From Bacteroidota bacterium (lineage in GTDB: Bacteria; Bacteroidota; Bacteroidia; Flavobacteriales; Schleiferiaceae), in the NCBI GenBank assembly GCA_024742495.1, contig JANSYJ010000009.1, positions 1-64,000 of the forward strand: a stretch of DNA of 64,000 bases, written 5' to 3'. Position 1 is the stretch's first letter. Each line of letters opens with the position of its first letter. The translations under genes and the position numbers were made by a program. This document shows positions 1 to 9,031 of the stretch, piece after piece. The notes below the pieces were generated by a model that worked only from the letters and a program-made list of their open reading frames with translations, was not told the origin of the DNA and searched no databases.

Positions 1-51
1 AGCGACACCATAACCACCTTGGCAAGCTAAGTCCTGTAGACTTCGAAAAAA

Positions 52-79
52 ATCTTTCTGGGATGCATCCCAGAAAGAT
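52..79. repeat. Perfect 28-bp palindrome ATCTTTCTGGGATGCATCCCAGAAAGAT
   Basis: Sequence equals its own reverse complement; preceded by an A-run, possible bidirectional terminator of an upstream gene. Confidence 0.8.
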
Positions 80-142
80 CATGACTATCTTTAACAATGA
101 AATACTAATCTAAAACGGTCAACCTTAATCAGGGATGCGCAT

Positions 143-693
143 GGATCTCGTTAAGTCCAAAGTTTGTAGTGCTGTCCCAAATCAAGTCTCTCAGCGAGCA
201 AAGCGAGCGATCTCAGGTCTCAGAGTGAGCAACGCGAACGGTCTCAGGTCTTTGAAAGATGTGAGATTTGAGACGCAAGACTGGATCTCGTTAAGTCCAA
301 AGTATGTAGTGCTGTCCCAAATCAAGTCTCTCAGCGAGCAAAGCGAGCGGTCTAGGTTCTAACAGCGACCGAAGGAAGCGATCTAGGTTCTTTTAGAGAT
401 GTGAGATTTGAGACGTGAGATTTGAGACTCGATCTCGTTAAGTCCAAAGTATGTAGTGCTGTCCCAAATCAAGTCTCTCAGCGAGCAAAGCGAGCGATCT
501 CAGGTCTCAGAGTAAGCAACGCGAACGGTCTCAGATCTTTGAAAGATGTGAGAATTGAGACGCAAGACTGGATCTCGTTAATTCCAAAGGACGTAGTGCT
601 GTCCCAAATCAAGTCTCTCAGCGAGCAAAGCGAGCGGTCTCAGGTCTCAAAGCGCAGCGGTCTCAAATCTAGGAGCGATCAAAGTGATCGCCC
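143..693. repeat. Four imperfect tandem ~140-bp repeats (starts about 143, 283, 430, 570)
   Basis: GATCTCGTTAAGTCCAAAG..GTAGTGCTGTCCCAAATCAAGTCTCTCAGCGAGCAAAGCGAGCG recurs four times with spacing 140/147/140 bp; last unit degenerates. Confidence 0.93.
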
Positions 694-725
694 CTAATCC
701 TTATCTTCGCTTTAAAGATCATAAT

Positions 726-1256
726 ATGCCCATAGCCAAAGCCTTCAACCTTCCTAAATGGATTGAAGAAAACCGAGATTTATTAAAACCCCCGGTAGGG
801 AATAAAAACCTTTATCCGGCGGGAGAAGATTATGTAGTAATGATAGTTGGTGGTCCGAATGCCCGCAAGGATTACCATTATAATGAAACGGAAGAGCTGT
901 TTTACCAGCTTGAAGGGAACATAACCGTTCGCATTCAAGATGAAGGGAAACCGGTGGACATTAATCTTGGACCAGGGGACATGTTTTTGCTACCTCCTAA
1001 GGTGCCCCACTCCCCCATGCGCAGCGAGGGTTCTGTTGGCTTAGTGGTAGAACGGGTGCGAGAAGCGGATCATAAAGATGGATTGATGTGGTTCTGCGAT
1101 AATTGCAATACCAAATTGCATGAAACCTACTTTAAATTGGATAATATCGAAAAGGATTTTTTACCGCGATTTAAGGAATACTATCACTCCCAAGACTTGC
1201 GTACCTGCAAGAGCTGCGGAACCGAAATGCCTACCGACGAACGCTTTACCGACTAA
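726..1256 (+). CDS. 3-hydroxyanthranilate 3,4-dioxygenase (cupin)
   Basis: MPIAKAFNLPKWIEENRDLLKPPVGNK..; cupin motif YHYNETEELFYQLEG; C-terminal CDNCN..CKSCG rubredoxin-like Cys pairs. Upstream part of the ORF is repeat-derived. Confidence 0.93.
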   Translation: MPIAKAFNLPKWIEENRDLLKPPVGNKNLYPAGEDYVVMIVGGPNARKDYHYNETEELFYQLEGNITVRIQDEGKPVDINLGPGDMFLLPPKVPHSPMRSEGSVGLVVERVREADHKDGLMWFCDNCNTKLHETYFKLDNIEKDFLPRFKEYYHSQDLRTCKSCGTEMPTDERFTD

Positions 1257-1257
1257 G

Positions 1258-1635
1258 ATGAACGAGACTAAAGACCTTATTGAAATACAGGACTTCCTGC
1301 ATACTATTCTGCGAGAAGCTTGTCCACCCTTACAAATTCGTAAAGAAGGGGAAGCGGGAATTGAGGCCGCCGGAACCAAGGAGGTAATGCAGGGCAAGCA
1401 AAAAGTAGATGGACATTATTTTGCCTCCACGGTAAAAAAGCCCAAAGACATTCGTTTTTACTTTTTCGCCATTTATACCGACCCCGAGCTCTTTAGCCTT
1501 AGCGAAGGTTTGAAAAAGATGTTGAAGGGCAAATCCTGCTTTCATATAAAAATGCTCAATGACGACATCAAAGAAGAGCTAAGAAACATGGTTTCTATAG
1601 CGGTAAAGCGTTTTAGGGAAAAAGACTTAATCTAA
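1258..1635 (+). CDS. DUF1801-like small protein
   Basis: MNETKDLIEIQDFLHTIL..; HYFASTVKKPKDIRFYFFAIY..LLKGKSCFHIKML resembles DUF1801 proteins; start 2 nt after previous stop. Confidence 0.6.
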   Translation: MNETKDLIEIQDFLHTILREACPPLQIRKEGEAGIEAAGTKEVMQGKQKVDGHYFASTVKKPKDIRFYFFAIYTDPELFSLSEGLKKMLKGKSCFHIKMLNDDIKEELRNMVSIAVKRFREKDLI

Positions 1636-1656
1636 GTTTAAAATCATATTTGTTTC

Positions 1657-1664
1657 TATATTTG
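1657..1664 (+). promoter_or_regulatory. Putative Bacteroidota -7 element TATATTTG upstream of tRNA-Leu
   Basis: Matches TAnnTTTG, 30 nt before tRNA 5' end; no convincing -33 element. Confidence 0.4.
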
Positions 1665-1693
1665 CCGCCCGTTAAAAGCAAATGCTTCTAGCA

Positions 1694-1778
1694 GCCCAGG
1701 TGGCGGAATTGGTAGACGCGCTGGTCTCAAACACCTGTGCCTTCGGGCGTACCGGTTCGACTCCGGTCCTGGGCACCA
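1694..1778 (+). tRNA. tRNA-Leu (anticodon CAA), CCA encoded
   Basis: GCCCAGG..CCTGGGC acceptor stem, type II variable arm TGCCTTCGGGCGT, GGTTCGACTCC T-arm, anticodon loop CTCAAAC. Confidence 0.95.
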
Positions 1779-1782
1779 CAGC

Positions 1783-1809
1783 TCTCTCCTTTTGGAGGGA
1801 GTTTTTTTT
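1783..1809 (+). terminator. Rho-independent terminator after tRNA-Leu
   Basis: CTCTCC-TTTT-GGAGGG stem followed by T8. Confidence 0.85.
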
Positions 1810-2059
1810 GCCTAATACTATCCTCTTGTACTTCCCGCAGCTATTTTGGGATTGGTTTCAATCAGGCTTGAAAGATCCCATCAGTATTCATGTTTACGCC
1901 ATGGACGGAAAGCAAGTGCTAGAATTTGAACATGAAGATTTCACAAGCAATGTGGCCCTTTTTAATACTTCATCGCTTTTGCCTGGGGTTTATCAGCTTA
2001 GTATTACTACAAAGTTTGGCGAAGCCTTGCATCAGCAAAAACTCAGTATCCTAAAATGA
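1803..2059 (+). pseudogene. Orphan T9SS type A C-terminal sorting domain (gene tail without cargo)
   Basis: DWFQSGLKDPISIHVYAMDGKQVLEFEHED..LLPGVYQLSITTKFGEALHQQKLSILK is CTD-like; no upstream cargo, preceded directly by tRNA-Leu. Confidence 0.7.
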
Positions 2060-2070
2060 TCTAATTTTAA

Positions 2071-2103
2071 AGGGCAAGTCTGACAAAGCTTGCCCTCGCT
2101 TTT
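2071..2103 (+). terminator. Terminator of orphan CTD
   Basis: AGGGCAAG..CTTGCCCT stem then CGCTTTT. Confidence 0.7.
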
Positions 2104-2166
2104 AAAGCTATGCTTAGAACAATTACGGTCTTAAAAACTGAGCTAAGCTCATAATTCAGCCAAATC

Positions 2167-3204
2167 ATGACGTTAACTCGAAAAAAAATTATCGCAATCA
2201 CCTTAATTAGCACCGGTATTATGTCAGGCTTTGTATTTATTCCTTGGCTATTAGTCAAATTGTTTTTCACACCCATCCCCGCTACCGTTCCAGAGCAAAT
2301 GGAACAAATTCTCGACTATGATATAGAAGGAGTAGTTGTTCATATCGATAAAAAGGGCGAGCCAGCTAAAAGCTATGCCGTCGGACTTGCTAACCGCGAC
2401 TTAGGCCTTGAAGCGCAGCCTGATGATCTCTTTAAAATTGCCAGCATTAGCAAACTTTATATCGCAGCTGCCGCGGCAAAACTAGTAGCCGCAGAGCGCC
2501 TTTCCTTGGAAGACACCTTGGCTCAGCTGCTGCCATTTACCCGCGGCAAGATTGCCAATGCCGATGAGATAAACCTAAGGATGTTGATTCAACACCGCAG
2601 TGGAATCTATAATTATGTGGTACATCCAGATTATCCCTGGGAAGATCTTTTCGATACCAATCTGGAGGCCATTGAATTGATTTATGGCCTAGAGGCCGAT
2701 TTTGAGCCCGATGCTGATTATGCTTATTCCAACACTAACTATCTTCTTTTAGGTGCCATAATGGACAGTGTTCTGGGCTATTCGCATCATCGCTATATCG
2801 ACAGTGCAATTTTACAGCCTCTAGGACTGCAGCACAGCTATCACCTACTTTCCGAGGTTGATAGTTCTCAACTTATGAGTGGCTACCATGAGGGCTACTC
2901 GGGCGATTTAAAAATGACCCATCACATTCACCCCGGTGGTTCTATGATTGCCAGCGCTCAAGATGTAGCAATCTTTCTGCGAGCCTTAAATGATGGCCGT
3001 CTCTTTAGCGAGGAAGAACAAAAGGCCTACGTTTACGAATATGAACATACTGGTTACCTACCGGGCTACATCAGCATGGCTAATTATGATAAAGATTTAG
3101 ATGCGGTAGTTATCATTTTCATGAATACCAGCGGAAAGCTTCACTGGAGCTACCTGCGCTCGACCCGACGTAGAATCATGAAAATCTTAAAACGCGATCA
3201 GTAA
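2167..3204 (+). CDS. Serine hydrolase, class C beta-lactamase/transpeptidase-like
   Basis: SISKLY (SxxK) and YSNTNY (YxN) motifs; N-terminal membrane segment. Confidence 0.88.
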   Translation: MTLTRKKIIAITLISTGIMSGFVFIPWLLVKLFFTPIPATVPEQMEQILDYDIEGVVVHIDKKGEPAKSYAVGLANRDLGLEAQPDDLFKIASISKLYIAAAAAKLVAAERLSLEDTLAQLLPFTRGKIANADEINLRMLIQHRSGIYNYVVHPDYPWEDLFDTNLEAIELIYGLEADFEPDADYAYSNTNYLLLGAIMDSVLGYSHHRYIDSAILQPLGLQHSYHLLSEVDSSQLMSGYHEGYSGDLKMTHHIHPGGSMIASAQDVAIFLRALNDGRLFSEEEQKAYVYEYEHTGYLPGYISMANYDKDLDAVVIIFMNTSGKLHWSYLRSTRRRIMKILKRDQ

Positions 3205-3553
3205 TTACAAGCATTCTGCTAAGGAAAAAATTGAAAAACCCGATTTTTAACTGAAATCCAAGAAAAGCTAAATTCGCTATCAACCCTGATTTATATATCT
3301 ATCACGACTCTCAGCATTTGTCTTGCTGTTTCTTCTAAATTACTAATCTACTAGCCTATCGGATAGCTAAATGGCTAAACCAGCATAGTCCGCTACCATA
3401 GCGATATGGATGCAGTGGCGATGCCGTTTGTAAATAGCAGTGGGCAAAAACTTTGGGCTTTAGCCCATTCGGCGGAATAAATTTCTGCGGGCAGAATAAG
3501 CTCTTGATATTAAAATCATGAACCGCTATTTTCGCCAAACCTGATCGACACCT

Positions 3554-5068
3554 ATGAAACGCATTTACTTAAGCTGCCTCTTTTTTTGCTTCTCCCTTAG
3601 TTTATTAGCTCAATTGCAGATCGTTGATCGTATAGAATTACCCTACGGCGAAAAGGAATACGATGAAATCTTTTTTGAGCCCATTGGTAAAGATGGCATT
3701 CTTCAGTTTGCCATGGCTTTTCATAAAAATGAAGATCTTCTAAAAGTTCGGGTCCAGCATTACGACACGAGCTTAAGTCTATTAGAGGAAAACCATTTCG
3801 CGGTGGACATCGAAAACTATAGGTACACAAGCCGGGAATTTATCAATGGTGAACTGCATTTAACCCTAATGGATGGCGACGAATATCTGCGTTACGTAGT
3901 TTATAATCCCCTTACCAAGGATACGATAACCTTTAATTACCAGGCTCCAAAAGAGAATGAGTTCCTAATAGGTCAATTCCATAATAACAAATTTTACATT
4001 GTCGAAAGAGTCGATGATCGAGTAGGCAGTATTAATATCAGCACTTACGATTTTACTACAAAGCAATGGTTTAGAAGACCCTTTAAGCCGCTAAATGTTG
4101 ACATCGATAAACTGGAGGTGGAAAGACTTTATTTTCCCGAAAGTAATTTTGGTCAGACCGAATCGCTCTTCATTAAAGTGTCCATAAAAATTAAACGAAA
4201 GTTCTACGTAAACCACCTCTATCAATTGCATGAAGATGGCATTTTAGATGAATACATCCTCAGCAATAAGGAGATGGAGCAAGTTCGGAACATCACCATA
4301 ATTGAAAGAGAAAACAGCCCCAATCTCGACATAATTGGCACTTATGGTGAAGAAGGCCTTCAATATGGAATTTTCTCTGGGGAAATTAACCGCAGGGGAT
4401 TCGAGCCAAAATCCCGCTATGGCTTTGGAGAGGGATTTGATAGCTTGGTAGTCGACACCACTGGGTTTTTCGGTTACTTTAACAAAAGGGCCAAACGCAA
4501 GGCTCGAAAAAAAGGGGAAGAGTTTAAACGCGCTATGTCAACCACTTCACATCCGGTGATACGCTTAAAAGATGGCGGTTTTCTCTGGGTCGCCGAAGTA
4601 TATCATGCAACCTATGTGCAAGTTCCCGTGTATTCGGCCAATGGGGTAAGCTACCGTAACCAATTTGATGGCTACCAAACTACTGCTGGCCTGGTGATGC
4701 GATTTAACGCCGAGGGACAGAAAATTTGGGATCGTAATTTCTTAGTCTACCCCTTAGTAAAACCCTTCCGAGTAAGGCGATTTTTAAACATCGATCTTCA
4801 GGAGGATCACATAAACTTCGTTTATCAATACGGTAGAGGCCTAAGTGAGCGAACCTATAGTTTTGAAGGCGAACTACTCCATGAATCAGACAAAATGCCC
4901 TTGGTTTTAAGCCCCGATGAAAAGGCACGCTATAGCAGCAGAGTAAACACTGAAAGTTGGTATGACCAATACCTCGTTACCTATGGGTATCAAAAAATAA
5001 AGAATAAGGAGAACCGAAAAAAATCTCGGAGAATTTACAGCATCAATAAGCTTATCATCGAAAAGTAA
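3554..5068 (+). CDS. Hypothetical secreted protein
   Basis: Signal peptide MKRIYLSCLFFCFSLSLLAQ; long ORF, no recognised family. Confidence 0.75.
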   Translation: MKRIYLSCLFFCFSLSLLAQLQIVDRIELPYGEKEYDEIFFEPIGKDGILQFAMAFHKNEDLLKVRVQHYDTSLSLLEENHFAVDIENYRYTSREFINGELHLTLMDGDEYLRYVVYNPLTKDTITFNYQAPKENEFLIGQFHNNKFYIVERVDDRVGSINISTYDFTTKQWFRRPFKPLNVDIDKLEVERLYFPESNFGQTESLFIKVSIKIKRKFYVNHLYQLHEDGILDEYILSNKEMEQVRNITIIERENSPNLDIIGTYGEEGLQYGIFSGEINRRGFEPKSRYGFGEGFDSLVVDTTGFFGYFNKRAKRKARKKGEEFKRAMSTTSHPVIRLKDGGFLWVAEVYHATYVQVPVYSANGVSYRNQFDGYQTTAGLVMRFNAEGQKIWDRNFLVYPLVKPFRVRRFLNIDLQEDHINFVYQYGRGLSERTYSFEGELLHESDKMPLVLSPDEKARYSSRVNTESWYDQYLVTYGYQKIKNKENRKKSRRIYSINKLIIEK

Positions 5069-5161
5069 GCGCAGCTTAATTCCCATAGCTAAAGCCTCGC
5101 TTGCGCGGATATCATTACCGGGAAATCCCTTTTTTTATTAGCCTTAAGCCAAATCGATTTA

Positions 5162-5262
5162 CGGGCGCCTCCAATTCACGGCCATGCCTTTTTTCACTTG
5201 CAGCATTTTACCTGAGGTAAACACTTCTAAGCGATAAGTGGTCCGCTAGCCTTTGGAAAATT
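5162..5262 (-). pseudogene. Degenerate remnant of the 3' part of the RluA-type pseudouridine synthase at 9032-10756
   Basis: Two collinear segments: GGCGCCTCCAA..CACGGCC..GCC matches 9045-9070; GCATTTTACCTGAGGT..TCTAAGCGAT..GTGGTCC..GCCTTTGGA matches about 9469-9530; intervening ~0.4 kb missing. Confidence 0.75.
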
Positions 5263-5362
5263 TACCCCTATTCACTTTAAACCGGAACCGCGCAGCAGTC
5301 AGGATTCCAAGCTCATTCGTCTAAAGCCTAAACTCTCTATGGGTTTTAAGGTTGATAGCTTT

Positions 5363-6268
5363 ATGAGAACTCGGATTTCAATTTGCCTGATCCTACTGGG
5401 CTTCGTTTTTTACGGTAATGCGCAAGGCTGCAGCGATGCCGGTTTTTGCACCCTAGAAGGCTTAATGCCACAATTGCATAAGCCCGGTAAAAATTTGAAA
5501 AACCAAATTAAATTAGGAGGCTTTTATGGCTCTGCCGATAACAACATAAGTGTTTATGGCAATTATGTAGAATATGGCCATCGTTTAAATTCTAAACTAA
5601 GCTTTAATGCCAAGCTGAACGCTTTAGGGCAAAGTGGAAATGACATTACAGTTTTTGGCTTAGCGGATATATTTCTTACTGCAAACTATCAAACTAGCGA
5701 TAATCTAAAGCTAATACTTGGCGCTAAATTTCCATTGATGGCAGCCAATCGCAGTTTTGATGAGCTTCCGCTACCAATGGACTATCAGTCGAGTTTAGGT
5801 ACTAGCGATTTGATTTTTGGCCTATCCTACCAAATCAAGAAATTGCAAATTACCGCGGCCATACAGCAAGCCCTGACCCAAAATAGCAATCAATTTCTTT
5901 CCAGCAATTATCCGGAATCCTCGGAATTGGCAAGCATTCAATCAAGTCGGGATTTTCAAAGAGCGGGGGATATTTTGAGCCGCCTCTCCTATCCCCTGCA
6001 GCTGAAACCAAAATTAAAATTCACGCCGGGCTTACTGGCTATTTATCACCTTGCCAATGATCGTTACACCAATGCGCTAGATCAGGTGCTTGAAATTGAA
6101 AACTCCCAAGGTTTAACCCTTAATGCCAATTTATACCTCGACTATAAATTAAGCGCAATATCATGGCTACAGCTTAATGCAGGTTTCCCGTTTTTAGTAC
6201 GAGAAGCAAGACCGGATGGCTTAACGCGAAGCATGATTGCCAACCTTGAGTATCGGATAAGTTTTTAA
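5363..6268 (+). CDS. Hypothetical outer-membrane beta-barrel protein
   Basis: Signal peptide MRTRISICLILLGFVFYGNAQ; alternating strand pattern ending NLEYRISF. Confidence 0.7.
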   Translation: MRTRISICLILLGFVFYGNAQGCSDAGFCTLEGLMPQLHKPGKNLKNQIKLGGFYGSADNNISVYGNYVEYGHRLNSKLSFNAKLNALGQSGNDITVFGLADIFLTANYQTSDNLKLILGAKFPLMAANRSFDELPLPMDYQSSLGTSDLIFGLSYQIKKLQITAAIQQALTQNSNQFLSSNYPESSELASIQSSRDFQRAGDILSRLSYPLQLKPKLKFTPGLLAIYHLANDRYTNALDQVLEIENSQGLTLNANLYLDYKLSAISWLQLNAGFPFLVREARPDGLTRSMIANLEYRISF

Positions 6269-6385
6269 GGCCCTTTAAACCTCTATAGGCTTTGTGCCCC
6301 TTTCACACTGGGAATTAACATGTACGCCTCTTCCAAAGGAATATCAATTGAAGGGCAGGGCCTCACTGCGGCATAGAAAAATTTA

Positions 6386-8521
6386 TTAGCCAATAATCTG
6401 GCTGATAAGGGTAACGCTGAAAATGGACATCATGAGCCAACCCAGAAGACCTTCGAGGATAAGAACGTAACGGGAGATTCCTTCGGTTGGAATATAGCCA
6501 AAACCCAGGGTGGTAAAGGCATTAACACTTAAGGCAAGGGCGTTTAAAAACTTGGCCGAAACGAACCACAGTAAATATAAGCTGAACCAGGTGCTGAGGG
6601 CAAAAGCCACCCAATATTGCCGGCCGGCCGGTAAGCTCAACCAGGTACCCGAAAGCATCTCGGTGCGCTCCAAAAAGGCCCGTCTTAGATTGGGTTTAAG
6701 ATTAAGGTATTTGAAATAAAGCTCGGTAAGCTTGAGGAAGAAGGGCGGTACCTTATTGGCACTGCGGTGATAAGCCTGCTCCAATTCTTTTTGGTCTTTA
6801 CTCTCCTTGTTGTACTTGCCAAATTCCTTTTCATAGTGAACACTCAAATCCTCTTTACTTCGGAAGTAGTTAAGAATGAGTCGCAAGCGACTGGCCAATT
6901 TTCCCTGCGTATTAATATCCCATTGGTTGTGAAAGAGCATGTAGAACAGGGCGAAAATGAAGATGATGCGCAGGGAATAGAGAATCGCCAGGATGGGATT
7001 GGTGCCATAAGCCGTAAACACCCGCATAAAGTTATTGACCTTCCAGTTGAAGTAGGTCTCTAATCTTGGGTTCGCCTTATAATCTAAACGATAACGACGC
7101 AAACGCAGGTCGCCTAAAAGGACTTCCAATTCATTGGCATCAGCTAGGTTTCCCTGAGTACGATACAAGTTACGGAGTTCGCTGTATACCTGTAAGAGTC
7201 GCTTATAGGCGTTTTCATCCAAAAGAGAAGACTTCCGATTTCCGCGATAGGCTAAGCTGTCAATCGGAGTACTTAACATCTTTTCCATAGAGCTACCTCC
7301 TACTATTACCCCTTTTAATTTCTCCCAATTAATAAATGATTGTATCCCATATGATATGGAATGAAAAAGAACAGGTTCCTCAAAAGTATTGTCCGCGATT
7401 GCCAAACGCGATCGGACATTTAATGCAGACAACTTAAGAGGAGCCTTAAATTCATTATCATCGATAATTAAGTAATCCGTATTCACAAACTGCACTCCTA
7501 CACCAAATTTCCGATTTAGATTCTCGAAGGTGTTATTATTGATGAAAAAGTCTCCTTTTAGATTAACTTCTTTGATTTGAAGTTGATCAGACACCAAGGA
7601 GCTTGAGGGCTTGAAATGGTTGGCACCGATCTCAATTTTAATGGTACTTATCTTGTTAACTGTGCATTGATTTTCGAAATGATTCAACTTTATCGCAAGC
7701 ATATCCGTTGGCCTTAAGCCACTGAAGTGAGCGTTTCCTTTGAAATTAGACTTAAGCACTTCAAAATTTCTGCTGATATTATTGGCAGGGTTAAAGTCCT
7801 CCAAAAAAGTTGAACTCCCTATTTTAATCGTCCCCTTGCTAAATCCGTAATCCAAGGCTTTGCTGAGATTACTTCTTGGAATAATTGAATTATTTTGAAT
7901 ATAAAATACCCATCCAAAGGAGCAGCTATCTATGAGCAAGGAAATGGCACTATTGTTATTGATAGAGGACCATTCGGCCTTGCCGAAATTGCCGTTCACA
8001 ACCCTTATTTGCGCCTCTACCCTATTATTATCTATACTTAACCATCCAGCCTTTACTCCACTCATGTGGATGGCATTAACTTGGCAGCGAGCTATAAGCA
8101 CCGACTCAGCTTCGACATTTACAATTTCTGGAATAGCTCCGCTACTCCCTTCAATCGCCAAGCCCTTTTGAAAATTGAATCCGCTGATATAGGTCTCAGG
8201 CATTTTCCAATGATTCAAATTCAACTCCGGACCAATAAATTGAATGTTTGATAAGCTAACCTTGATCGAAACAGGAATGAGAGTTGTATCCAAATTGGGT
8301 TTCAAAGCAAATTGATCGGTGGCCGGATTAAAGCGGACCGTCGCATTCTTAAGTACATATTCACCCTCCTTCGTATTTGCTATTTCTTGAAAAAGTTGCT
8401 TAAAACTCAAGTCCCTTTGGGCGGCCAAGGGCATGGAAAGGAGAAATGCGAGGCAAAGCAGCAAGTGGGGTTTTAGGGATTTAGGAGCAAATAGATTTTG
8501 GGGCTGGTACATAGAGCCCAA
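6386..8521 (-). CDS. Beta-helix-like N-terminal domain fused to two-TM ion-channel-like C-terminal domain
   Basis: Signal peptide; repetitive beta-helix-like NNN/VxxNxF region; TM segments; pore-like FTTLGFGYIPTEG. Confidence 0.65.
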   Translation of the reverse strand: MGSMYQPQNLFAPKSLKPHLLLCLAFLLSMPLAAQRDLSFKQLFQEIANTKEGEYVLKNATVRFNPATDQFALKPNLDTTLIPVSIKVSLSNIQFIGPELNLNHWKMPETYISGFNFQKGLAIEGSSGAIPEIVNVEAESVLIARCQVNAIHMSGVKAGWLSIDNNRVEAQIRVVNGNFGKAEWSSINNNSAISLLIDSCSFGWVFYIQNNSIIPRSNLSKALDYGFSKGTIKIGSSTFLEDFNPANNISRNFEVLKSNFKGNAHFSGLRPTDMLAIKLNHFENQCTVNKISTIKIEIGANHFKPSSSLVSDQLQIKEVNLKGDFFINNNTFENLNRKFGVGVQFVNTDYLIIDDNEFKAPLKLSALNVRSRLAIADNTFEEPVLFHSISYGIQSFINWEKLKGVIVGGSSMEKMLSTPIDSLAYRGNRKSSLLDENAYKRLLQVYSELRNLYRTQGNLADANELEVLLGDLRLRRYRLDYKANPRLETYFNWKVNNFMRVFTAYGTNPILAILYSLRIIFIFALFYMLFHNQWDINTQGKLASRLRLILNYFRSKEDLSVHYEKEFGKYNKESKDQKELEQAYHRSANKVPPFFLKLTELYFKYLNLKPNLRRAFLERTEMLSGTWLSLPAGRQYWVAFALSTWFSLYLLWFVSAKFLNALALSVNAFTTLGFGYIPTEGISRYVLILEGLLGWLMMSIFSVTLISQIIG

Positions 8522-8666
8522 TATAACTAATATTAAACGCCCTGAAAACGAGCAAGCTTAATCTTGTTAGCCTTAAAACTCTCCGCTCTAAGTTAGGAAA
8601 AGGCAGGCCTAGTGCTAGAAACACAAGCGCTAACCTTAAACCTTATGGCTGATCCAAAAACATGTA

Positions 8667-8990
8667 TTGCCATGGTTAAGCTTTACCTACGAGCACCCTA
8701 TTTCATCGCACCTAGGAACGGGAGCTGGCTTTGAACTTCTTGGAATATCCGCTGGTCCGAATTTTTACTTTCCGGCCACTAAACGCGGTCAAGTCAAATT
8801 TAAATCAGGTTTAATCCATTCTTTTACCCTCAACCCTTTTAATTCCGGAATCAAAACCTACATCCCATTAGGGATTCATTATCAATCCAAAAACAAGCTG
8901 GTCTCTAGTTTTGACGCTGGACCCCAATTTCTTTATGATTATAATGATGTATCTCCAATTTTCAACCAAAAAATCGGCAAAGCCTTTTAA
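8667..8990 (+). pseudogene. Truncated outer-membrane protein fragment (N-terminus missing)
   Basis: Beta-rich C-terminal-like sequence, only a TTG start, no signal peptide or RBS. Confidence 0.45.
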
Positions 8991-9031
8991 GCCGCTGAAC
9001 TGTGCTTGCTAAGCGCCAAAAAAAACTGCCA

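Noticed and set aside
143-693. CRISPR array
   Set aside because: Units are ~140 bp, imperfect throughout and without regular unique spacers; no cas genes in the window.
135-697. ORFs 135..362 and 422..697 (75 and 91 aa) as genes
   Set aside because: They are translations of the tandem nucleotide repeat (VKSKVCSAVPNQVSQRAKRAIS recurs because the DNA repeats); no RBS or family signal.
1682-2059. 125-aa ORF as one protein
   Set aside because: Its first ~35 codons are the tRNA-Leu gene and terminator; only the CTD-like tail is meaningful.
3205-3553. Possible decayed gene in the 350-bp gap before the 504-aa protein
   Set aside because: No frame gives recognisable similarity to any gene in the window; insufficient support.
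6510-8251. Plus-strand ORFs antisense to the beta-helix/channel gene (6510..6719, 6767..7063, 7066..7290, 7932..8171, 8066..8251)
   Set aside because: Shadow ORFs opposite a strong coding frame; no recognisable domains.
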